Source of the DNA: Ovis canadensis | Taxonomy: Eukaryota; Chordata; Mammalia; Artiodactyla; Bovidae | NCBI RefSeq assembly: GCF_042477335.2 | Contig: NC_091247.1 | Location: 228,618,001 to 228,682,000, forward strand | Reading direction: 5' to 3' | DNA length: 64,000 bases | Shown here: piece after piece, positions 55,095-64,000 of the stretch | Layout: every line of letters begins with the position of its first letter | Position numbering within the stretch: position 1 is the first letter of the stretch | Made by a program: the position numbers and the translations under genes | Notes under the pieces: generated by a model | The model's database searches: none | What the model was told of the DNA's origin: nothing | Seen by the model: the letters and a program-made list of their open reading frames with translations, nothing else

Positions 55095-55165
55095 AGAGTG
55101 AAGTGGCCGGGAGCTCGGGGTTCAGATCCGCCGCTCTGCCCTGGAGGAGCTAGGAAGCCTGGGTG
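55095..55165 (+). mobile_element. MIR, left part (possible)
   Basis: Reads gggttcagatccgccgctct, gccctggaggagctaggaag, similar to the MIR core region. It is interrupted by MER20. Confidence 0.4.
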
Positions 55166-55345
55166 GGTTTCTGCACCTCGGCACTGACGCTGGGCGGGTC
55201 ATTCCAGGTCATTCTCCGCGGTGGGGCCACCCTGTGCACTGTAGCACGTTCAGCGTCTCTGGCATTCTACGCGCCCGAGGCCTGGAGCCGCCCCGGGTGT
55301 GACAATCAAAGATGTCCAGACTTTTGCTGAACGTCGCCTCTGTAG
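55166..55345 (-). mobile_element. MER20 hAT-Charlie MITE
   Basis: The + strand has tgcacctcggcactgacgct, gggccaccctgtgcactgta, gcacgttcagcgtctctggc and ggtgtgacaatcaaagatgt, ccagacttttgctgaacgtc, the reverse complement of the MER20 consensus. Confidence 0.72.
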
Positions 55346-55364
55346 AGAGCGCTGCCTTAGATAA

Positions 55365-55480
55365 AGCACTTCCCTCGGGGCTTCGGTTTCCTCCTCTGCA
55401 GCCCTAACGCCCGCCTCCTGGGATGCAGTGAGGTTCAGACAATTTCATAACCAGAGTAGGTGGTGCATCGTAAGGACTCC
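55365..55480 (+). mobile_element. MIR, right part
   Basis: Contains gggcttcggtttcctcctct, gcagccctaacgcccgcctc, ctgggatgcagtgaggttca, the MIR 3' half, continuing after the MER20. Confidence 0.5.
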
Positions 55481-57470
55481 GTGTCTGTTAGTAAGAGGAG
55501 GTGCGACGCGGCAGGCCCAGCGTGGGAACCCAGCAGTTGCCACTTCGAGAAGGGTTGGCGAGGCCCTGGGTTTGTGAGGCTGGCTTCAGGGCAGGCGATG
55601 AGGAGCCCAAGGTGGCCCTTGGAGAAAGCTTCAGGAACCTCTTCTGAACATCGTCGCTGCTGACGCCTGTGCCCTGGGCCGTCACACACTCGAGAGGCCC
55701 TAGCCTGGCTCTGCAGCAAGCCGGAGGTGGTGAGGGGGTGGGGGAGTGCCCGCCCTGGGTCAGCTGTGAGCGGCTGGCCCCGGTCGTGAGCTGTGAGGCT
55801 GAGAGGAGTGGGCTTTATGACTTCTAGGGGCCCCCTAGAAGTGCCTGTCTCCACTCTGAGCAGCCTGCCCCCAGCTCAGCCAGGAACTTGCCCCATGGAG
55901 CAGGCTCCCGGAATCCTCTGTTCCTGGGGACCCGCCCCCCTGCCCCCCGGCTGGCCTGCAATGCCCTGGTTTTGACCCTCGAAGCCCCACGTCCGGGCGA
56001 ATCTCTCCTTTCTGGGCGGGTGGCCACCTGGGCAGCCCCAGTCCAGGGACATGCAGCGAGGCCCGGGCCGCAGAGCTCGCCAGCTGGGATCCCCGAAGGC
56101 GGCCCGGTTGGGTCACCTCATTAGGTCTGGAGCAGAAATAGAACCGGCAGCATCAATTAGCAGCTGCTCGTGCACAGGGGCCAGCAAATCCATGGCGCCT
56201 CCCTGAGGACAGCCGCTGCAGGGTCATGGAAAATTCCACATGCAGGCTTCCTCCCTGCAGGGCGGGGCAGCAAGGACGCCCCGACCCTGGGAACGCTGAG
56301 GCTTCACCTCTTGCCTGTCCACAGGCCGGGGTTGCGGAGGGCCTTTCGGGGTAGGGGAGGCAGGACTGCGGAGACCCTGCTTCCATCAGCAGGGGGCGAA
56401 ATGGGGGGGATTTTGATGTTCGTTCCACACTCTCCGGGTGAGTCCGCTGGGGGGATGCGGTGAGTCCTGCCTTGCCCTGTCCTGTCCAGAATCTGGGGTC
56501 CAGGCTCTGCACACGCTCTGCACCTGGGCCCCAGGGGGCCCCCTGCTCACCGCCCTGCCCCAGAGGCTGGCTGAGGAGCAGATGCCTGGACGGGGCCTGG
56601 CACACAGCTGGTACCGGGTCACTGCCGCCGGGAGCCAGTTCCTGCCTTTCCGACCTTGTGGGGACCCACGGCAGCTGGTGTGGGCAGACACCCCTGGCTA
56701 ACGGCTGAGGACCTGCTCTGCTCCAAGCTGCTGTGCTGGCCGGCCAGGGGACCCGGGGCCATTGCTGTGTTGCTCCAGCCCACTGTCCCTGTCCGTCCTC
56801 CCCCGCTGCTCCTCCTGAGTGGAGGAGGGACAGCAGGACAGCAGAGAGAGCTCAAGCGGGGCTGTCAGAGATGCTGGGGCGGAGTCCAGCTCAAACTGAG
56901 GCGTGGCGCTGGTTTCTGGGCCCCAGTCGCCCATCCACAAAGTGAGGGTGCAGAGTGAGGACTCTGAGGCGCCCCCACCCCCGGCTCTGACAGTCCAGGG
57001 CTCCCAGGCGCGTTCCCGGCCCCGGGCGCCGGGCCCTGGTCTGCCATCATCTCTGCCCTCTGTGCTCCGTGGCCTCCCTGAGTGCGGCGCGAGGGGCCGC
57101 GCGGAGGCCAGGTGCACAGGGCTGGCTTTGCCTCCTGCTTGCACGTCGGCAGAAGATCCGCCCCTTAACTGCCCTCTTCCTCTTCCAACAAGGAAACAGG
57201 CTGAAGCTGGCACACGCGTCACAGCGCGAATTCAGATCCGCAGGAAGACGTGTAAAGGAGGGCCCTTTCCAGGGGCCCCTCTCCCACGGGGGTGAGTGGC
57301 CTGCAAGTCTGGGCTAACTGGTTTCCGCCCCCATCACAACTGCCACCCCCCCTCACCCCCCACCAATCCCCACTCCCCAGGCGGGGCAGGGATTCCCCAA
57401 GAGCCTGGCCTGCTCGAGGACAGTCAGTCTGGTTGCAGTTGAAAGCGAGGGCTTCAGGGTTGTGTAAACT
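55481..57470. other. Intergenic DNA, no gene seen
   Basis: GC-rich single-copy sequence. Many open frames on both strands, none with a recognised domain. No SINE is present. Confidence 0.45.
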
Positions 57471-57484
57471 GACTTCTCTGGTGT

Positions 57485-57700
57485 TCACAGAGCACCTCCT
57501 AAGTGCTAGAGCCCACCTCCCCCAGGTCCCCAAATTGATCAGAATCCCTGACGTTGGGGGATGCTTGCGTCTCATCAAGGCAATTTCTCACGTGTTGCTT
57601 CCTTCGATCTGTTCAGGAACCTGTGCGGTCGTTCTGCCCATTTTACAGATGGGGAAGGGGAGGCCCAGAGAGGGACTGGGGCATGGCCAGGTGATACAGG
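57485..57700 (-). mobile_element. MIR remnant
   Basis: Contains cacagagcacctcctaagtg, then gttctgcccattttacagat, ggggaaggggaggcccagag, the reverse complement of MIR. Confidence 0.65.
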
Positions 57701-58334
57701 TGATACTCGAGGGCGCCCGGGAGATGAGGGGAGAGTGGCGAGGGGAGCTCTGGGCTCCTGCTGGGAGTTGAGTCCTGGTGTCCTGCATGGCCGGGTCCCT
57801 TCCAGGGCCCGGGGCCAGGGCTGGGGAGGCAGGTGCCGCCTCTGTGGGTCGTTAGTGTGAGGAAGTGCGGATTCCTCAGCTGGGGGAAGTGCGCCTCTCT
57901 CCTCCCAGCTTCTGAACGCTTGGATTCCTCCTCCGTTCTGTGGGTGTGGTGACTCAGACCCATCTGGGCTCCCACAGGCCACGGGCTGGACGCCTGGCTG
58001 GGGGACTCTGGGTGTGGCTGAGGCTGGCAGCCGTGGAGGAGCGTCTGGGGTCAGTGGCTGACAGCGGTGACCGAGGAAATGAGGAAGCAGGGGAGGGGGC
58101 CGGGCGGGGGAGGGCTGCACTCCACCAGGCTCCACGGTGCTGGCCTTGGCTGAAAGCCCAGAGCGGCGAGGCTGGGATGCTGGGATGCTGGATGAATGAA
58201 CCAGGACCCAGCAGGGCGCCCCCCCTCCTCCTAGCCCTCCTTCACTCCACCCCCACTCCACCCCCTGTGCCTTCCCCCTCTCCCCTCCAGCTCCCTCCCT
58301 CTTGCTTTGATCTTAAGAAGAACCCAGGGAGACA

Positions 58335-58410
58335 CGCAGGGTGGTGATTATGACCCCATTTTACAGATGGGGAAGGTGAGGCCAGAGAGGGCTGGGACTT
58401 GCTCAGGCAT
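58335..58410 (-). mobile_element. MIR 3'-half remnant
   Basis: Reads ggtggtgattatgaccccat, tttacagatggggaaggtga, ggccagagagggctgggact. Confidence 0.6.
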
Positions 58411-58885
58411 CCCCCTGTCCCACCACCACCTCCTGCCCCAGTGGAAAAGCTTCTCCTAGACTCGACGCTGATAATGATAAACTCTGTGGCCTGAGTGGGG
58501 AACAAGAGCTCTGCCTTCAAGCAGATCCTGCCACTGCCAAGACCCACCCGAGCCGAGCTGAGGTGAGGGTCCAGAAAGAGATGACAGGGTTCCAAGCCTT
58601 ACGCAGCCCACCTGGGACGGGGTCCTACCAGAAAGCCCCAAGACCCCTAAGCCAGAGTGACGCGGGAGGACTGGGAGCTGGTATGCAGAGACACCCGCCT
58701 CACAGACTCACAAATTCGAGCCCAGGGGTCAGAGAGGAGGCTCTGCAGGCAGCACCTGGGGCCCCGGGAGCTGCCAGGCCCACCAGTTGAGAGGGAGCCT
58801 GGCCTCGTAGACTCTGGCCGGAGTCCCCTCTCTGTCTGCCTTGGTGGGCCTGGGCTCCTGCCCTGTTGGCCTCCCCCCACCGCTG

Positions 58886-58910
58886 CCCCCCCCCCCCCCC
58901 CCCCCCCCCC
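58886..58910. repeat. Homopolymer of about 25 C
   Basis: An uninterrupted poly(C) run after ccccccaccgctg. It is a length-unstable tract, and the count may be an assembly approximation. Confidence 0.9.
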
Positions 58911-60160
58911 GCACACGGCCTGATGTTCAAGGCCAGGGCAGGAGTGTGTCCAGTCTTGGGCTCAGGGGCGCAGAGCAGGCCGCTGGATTTGGGGGTGCCT
59001 GGAGGGCTTTGGCAAGGGCCCTGAGACGCCGTCCAGGCGTCTCACTTCAAACACAGGGTGTGTTCCTGCCAACCAGGCCGCACCCCAAGCAGCCTCAGGG
59101 GCTTGTTGATTCCGCCCACCTCATGCCCGCCTGCCCGGTGGCCCGAATCTTTGCTTCGCTCTGCGCCATCTAGAGATGGCTGGAAGGTGCTGCAGGGAGG
59201 AGACAGGCCTCCAACAGAGGCTCTGTGCTTCCCTGGGTCTGGGAAGCATGTGCGGGCTGGGGGCCCTGGTGGTAGGGGGTAGGGGGGTGGGGCGTGGAAA
59301 CAAGGAGAGAGGAGAAGGACCCAGCCTGCTCCGCTTGAGGAGGCGTCCCGGAATTCTTGCACCGAGGCTGCCTGGGCTGGCCCCGGGGCTCCTCTCCTCC
59401 AGTCTGCCCTGGGCCATGCGGTGAAGAAGGGGCTGAAGTGGGCAGAAGGCCCTTGGGGGGTGCCCTCGGGTCGCTTCACAGCAACCATGCCCTGGGGATG
59501 CCTTCTGATCCATCACTGGGAAGTCCCCTGCCCCAGAAGTGCTGGTCCCCGCCCACTGCGATGTCCCTGTGGGAGCTGGCTGGGCAGCCATGGTCCTCTT
59601 CTGGAAGAACCAGGTCGTCCAGAAAGCGGGCGGACGACGAGGAACGGCCGGTGCAGACCCCACAAGGCATCCCTGGGCCTCGGGCCTTGTTGCTCCAATT
59701 GCAGACTGGGCGGATTAAGACTTGATCCTGGGATTTTAATTTTGTTTCTGGTGTCTGGATGTAAGGGACCAAACGTCATGCCCGGGGGTGTCCTGCTCCC
59801 TGCACGGGAGTGTCTCCTGTCCGTCCTGGCAGGCCTCCTGTCCTTCTGTCTCCCCTCCCCCACGTATCTGGTCAGATCGAAGTTTCCAGGGTGTAAAGTT
59901 CACCCCAACGTTAGAGCCTGGAGGCAAACATATCAGCCCACCAGCCTCCCCCAGCTTCCACCTTCTCAGGGCTCCCAGAAGGAGAACCGCACAGGGCATT
60001 GGCCTTTGCAAACGACATCGAAGAAAAAACTCCCACAGCCGTCAATTCAAGCAGCAAATGTTCTGAGCAGCCGCAAGAGCAAGGCTGGGCTCAGACACTG
60101 CTCAGGGAACAGTGTCCATACTGAGCCTCTTCAGGGAGATAGTGAGGAACCCTGGGTGTG
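58911..60160. other. Intergenic DNA, no gene seen
   Basis: The frame at 59421-60161 (+, 246 codons) spans unique DNA without a recognisable domain or codon-level support. No named repeat before 60165. Confidence 0.4.
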
Positions 60161-60164
60161 AAAG

Positions 60165-60546
60165 AAAGCTGAACGCTGAAGAACTGATGCTTTTGAACTG
60201 TGGTGTTGGAGAAGACTCTTGAGAGTCCCTCAGACTGCAAGGAGATCCAACCAGTGCATCCTAAAGGAAATCAGTCCTGGGTGTTCATTGGAAGGACTGA
60301 TGCTGAAGCTGCAACTCCAATCATCTGATTTGAAGAACTGACTCATTTAAAAGACCATGATGCTGGGAAACATTGAGGACGGGAGGAGAAGGGGATGACA
60401 GAGGATGAGATGGTTGGATGGCATCACTGACTCAATGGACATGAGTTTGGGTGAACTCCAGGAGTTGGTGATGGACAGGGAGGCCTGGCATGCTGCAGTC
60501 CATGGGGTCACCAAGAGTCGAATACGATTGAGTGATTGAACTGAAC
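60165..60546 (+). mobile_element. BovB 3' fragment
   Basis: Sense strand plus: gatgcttttgaactgtggtg, gagatccaaccagtgcatcc, aggaaatcagtcctgggtgt, and gactgaac-type end (gattgagtgattgaactgaa). A small internal deletion lies near 60325. Confidence 0.88.
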
Positions 60547-60792
60547 CGGGTGTGAGCTGGAGCGCTCCCATTGGCCAAAGAGGACACAGCAGGCAGCAGG
60601 TGGACGAGGCATTTTGCAGATACCTGTTTTTGGCTAGAAAGCATTATGTAGAAATAAAGAGCAGTTTATAGCAGGGGTCTTCCTACTTCATTTTCCCTAT
60701 CAGTAAAAAAAAAAAAAAAAAGAATAGAAATCCCAGTGTGTGCATGCTGACTTATAAACACCTATGCATGGACCTCCATTAGTTCATATGCG

Positions 60793-61007
60793 AGGGCTTC
60801 CCAGGTGGCGCTACTGGTAAAGAACCCACCTGCCAAAGCGGGAGACATAAGAGATGCAGGTTCGATCCCTGGGCCAGGAAGACCCCCTGGAGGAGGAAAT
60901 GGCCACCTACTCCAGTATTCTTGCCTGGAAAAGCCTATGGACAGAGGAGCCTGGTGGGCTACATCCAGGAGGCTACAGAGTCGGACACGACTGAGCCCAC
61001 GCGTGAT
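60793..61007 (+). mobile_element. Bov-tA SINE with target-site duplication
   Basis: Begins gggcttcccaggtggcgcta with ggttcgatccctgggccagg, and ends gtcggacacgactgagccca. It is flanked by imperfect direct repeats cctccattagttcatatgc (60773-60791) and cctctattagtccatatgc (61014-61032). Confidence 0.92.
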
Positions 61008-61032
61008 GCGTGGGCCTCTATTAGTCCATATG

Positions 61033-62725
61033 CTAAATAGTAGCAACATTCAATCTGCTTTTTTTTTTTCAGCTGCAAGAGAAACGGACAGGGAAGTTCG
61101 GCTCTCTTCGCCCCCACACCCACTGCATCCCTGTGGTTTCGGGTTCCGGGACTAAGTCTGACTCGTCCCAGGCTGAGACCGTCCAGGATGGCGTCATGCT
61201 CTCCTCCTAGCCGGGCGGTCGCTGTTCCCAGGGCTGCCGCTGCAGGCATGGCGGACGTCCGTGCAGCACTGGGGGAGAGCAGGGGCTCTGTGACCTCCGG
61301 ACTCAGGGTGTTGAAAGCTGTCGCCGCTGTTTTTCTGTCTTTTCACCTGCCGGCCCACCCTCCCCGCACAGCAGAGAAGACAGCCCCCAGCCTTTCTGAG
61401 CTCTGACAGCTTCTGCCATGAGAAAGAGGCCTGTGATCTGCTCCCATCTCAGAGCCGTCCTGGGGAAGGGATATGTCGACCCAGGTCAGGTCAGATGCCC
61501 ACTGCTGCCCCGCAGGGCTATGGCCAGGGAGCAGGGGCTTAAGAGGGCAGGGCAATGCAGAGAGACACTTGTATGTGGGGACAAGGGCCCCCGGAGCAGG
61601 GATGCTGGGTGGTCTCGGGGGGCCTTTTCCACTGCCAGAGGGCCATTTTAAGTCACGTCACTCTCTTTCCTAAAGTCCACTGGTAATTCCTGCTCTTCAA
61701 CAGCCAAGGCTCCCATGATCTTAGCCTTCTTACTTCGTTTACATCAAAAAAGTTCTCACCTTCTTTTATGAATGAAAAAAAGAGAAAGACAAACTCTCAG
61801 AACTAACGAGATTATCTCATGGGGTGAAGGGGACTGCATCCGAGCCAAAAAATACCCAAATCCCACTTACGTAAAACACGCAGAGACCCAGCAAGGCGAG
61901 GGAAAGACTCTTCCGAGACACCATAAAACTTCCCTGAAGCTCATAAAAGGTATGGCTAGAACCAGGTAGGAGGGAGTTTTCTTGGTGTAAAGTTGGGTGA
62001 GTAATTCACGGAAAGGAAAGCCTCTCTGAAAGATATTTCTGAGTCTCTTAAAATACAAAATAGTTCCAAACAAACAACTCGCTGTGGCCCCTCCACCAGC
62101 AACCCCGGTAGCATTTGGGGGCCTTCCTGCCGTGGATATCATGCGGTCAACCGCCCCACCCACGCCCCACTTCGTACTGGGTACGGAGTTTGGGGGTGGC
62201 TGACTGCAAGCCTTGCTGCAGAGATGGGCCCTGACTGGCCTAAGCCAGCCAGAGTGAGGCCACCCGCCCTTACTAAGTGCTGGCCTACAGGAGAGCAGGC
62301 ACCCAAGTCTCAACTGGGCGGGGCAGAGCTCTCACTTCCCTGGCTGTGAACAAGGGTGCCGGTAGACGTGCCCGCTGCTGGCAGCCAAGTTGTGACGATG
62401 AGGGAAGTCAGCCTGAGACCCAAGGCTGCCCACAGAGTGGGGACAGGATCCAGACCACCGCAGAGAAACGGATTTGCAGCCTGGATTGCGTGGTGTCAAT
62501 AGCCTTTCTCGTACCTGGACTTTTCTAGGCACTGAACCAATCAATCCTCTTTAGCGTTTCCATCAGCTGAATTATGTTTTCTTCATCTGGAAGCATCTTA
62601 GCTGATTCAGTGACCTTCTAGAATTTTCCTCCTGGGTCTACACGCTAAACTTCTCCCAACAGATGTTGTAACCTGCCTCTTACACTTAACAATAAATTGT
62701 CAACCTTGTTAAAAAAAAAGATGGA
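61033..62725. other. Intergenic DNA, no gene seen
   Basis: Unique sequence. The part around 61080-61400 is relatively GC-rich but too small and CpG-poor to claim as a promoter. Confidence 0.4.
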
Positions 62726-62734
62726 TTTTTGACA

Positions 62735-63070
62735 GTTGCACAGTCACACTGGTTGTCTCAGAATTCATTTGACTCGTTTCATTTGGAGCGGGGCATTTAG
62801 ATTGCTTCCAGCTTTTTGCCATTTTCGATAATTAACAGAGAGCCTGTATAAATCTTCACTCGTTTGTCCAGCTATTCCCTTTGGATAAATCCCGAGGAGA
62901 GCAGCCGGAGCATCACAGCCTAGGTGTCCTCACCGGGCTTTTCCTGCATCTTATCGAATGTACTTCACCAGCGGGACAGCTACGTACGCTCCACCAACAC
63001 CTCTTCCTGACACTGTTACCGACACCGTCCTTGTCCGCCTTTGGTGGCCTGTTGATTAGTAGTATTTATT
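62735..63070 (-). mobile_element. Old L1 ORF2/3' remnant
   Basis: The + strand has agattgcttccagctttttg, cctttggataaatcccgagg and cgggacagctacgtacgctc, reminiscent of reverse-strand L1M sequence. Strongly diverged. Confidence 0.5.
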
Positions 63071-63639
63071 TTTTCTTATAAAATTACTAAAAGTCCTGTT
63101 TCCATCTGTTCACTCACCACTTGTGTCTCCTCTTTGAATATGTCCTTTGCTGTCTGTATTTGAAACATAGACTCAGTTATAGAATCAGACTGTCTCCTCC
63201 TGGGTCTCTCACTTCCTCATTTGTAAGATTTAGCATCGTGTGAACACATGTTAACACCGTGTCAGACAGGGCATACGTTTTGTCCAATTAAAAAATACTG
63301 TAAACAATGGAGCATGTTTAGGTTGTCAAATTGGTTTTCGTCAGATGGCCGCTGCCAGAGGTGGGCTGGTGCAGGGGAGGTGTTGAGGTTCCTCCTCTCC
63401 CTGGCCAGCTGCCTAGGGTCACGCTCACTGAACAGGCTGGTGTGGCATTTCCAGGCCTCAGGATTGCTTTGGGGGCAGCAGCTGATCCACGCGGGCCAGC
63501 AGAGGCGCCCTCTGACCCCATGGCAGGAGGCACACGGGTACACCATGAATCTGCTTACCCGTCGCTGGAGGCGGCGACTGTTTATCCTTCACGGTGCTTG
63601 GTTACAATTGTGTTAAATGAAAGGGAACTGGTTAGGGGT

Positions 63640-63801
63640 TTTCTGTTTAGTCGCTCAGTACTGTCTGACTCTGCGACCCCATGGACTGTAGCCCGCCAGG
63701 CCCCTCTGTCCATGGGATTTTCCAACCCATGGGAGTGGGTTGCCATTTCCTCCTCCAGGGGATCTTTCTGACCCAGGGATCAAATTCATGTCTCCTGTGG
63801 T
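63640..63801 (-). mobile_element. Bov-tA SINE, internally deleted
   Basis: The + strand reads ttagtcgctcagtactgtct, ctctgtccatgggattttcc, ggagtgggttgccatttcct, and stops near atgtctcctgtgg, so most of the tRNA head is missing. Confidence 0.85.
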
Positions 63802-64000
63802 TACCTCATCTCAATTTTGGGGAACAGCTTAAGTTTTGCTTTTAATTGTCAGATGAGTAAGCAAGAAGTGACCCAGGTCACGTTAGCCTTGCCTGTCTTG
63901 GAAAATAAGCTAAATTAAGCTTTGCGTGTGTGACTAAACTGTTTTTGTCTGCTCGGGGCATTTTCAAGTCTGGTCTTTGTGTGTGATCTGCACGCATGTC

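Noticed and set aside
41561-64000. First exon of TBC1D22A, expected next to CERK by human synteny
   Set aside because: No second CpG island and no frame matching the TBC1D22A N-terminus was seen, so it probably lies beyond the right edge.

Overview
The window is nuclear DNA of a pecoran ruminant (cattle, sheep, goat or deer type). It is densely seeded with ruminant-specific repeats: Bov-tA and Bov-A2 SINEs, 3' fragments of the RTE-clade LINE BovB, and CHR-2-type tRNA-Glu SINEs. Older mammalian L1, MIR, hAT MITE and LTR debris lies among them. The few real coding exons have consensus GT/AG introns. There is no bacterial or viral gene organisation, and most long open frames are GC-rich shadows or repeat-derived.

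Two genes are supported, lying tail to tail. At the left edge (228-525) are the last two coding exons of GRAMD4 on the + strand, followed by an approximately 1.9 kb 3'UTR with a poly(A) signal at 2395-2400. From about 5255 to 41051 on the - strand lies a complete ceramide kinase gene, CERK. I could place all 13 coding exons; they join in frame to give 535 codons plus a stop. The 3'UTR ends at a poly(A) signal at 5274-5279, and exon 1 lies in a CpG island (about 40560-41560). This GRAMD4(+)/CERK(-) order matches the human 22q13.31 arrangement.

Layout: 1-2420 GRAMD4 end; 2420-5255 short intergenic stretch with a BovB fragment and a Bov-tA; 5255-7186 CERK 3'UTR; 7187-21921 CERK exons 13 to 2; 21922-40918 the large CERK intron 1, with L1 remnants and many SINEs; 40919-41560 CERK exon 1 and promoter; 41560-64000 intergenic DNA upstream of CERK, with no exon I can support. 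The next gene expected from human synteny, TBC1D22A, was not found in this stretch.

CERK phosphorylates ceramide to ceramide-1-phosphate. The predicted protein keeps the GGDG nucleotide-binding motif, the CXXXCXXC motif and the basic/hydrophobic segment reported to bind calmodulin in human CERK. I found no previously undescribed biological system. The most unusual points are two unrelated minisatellites lying directly against the donor sites of CERK exons 6 and 12, several nested transposon insertions, and a 48-bp direct repeat carrying paired ATTGG boxes upstream of CERK.
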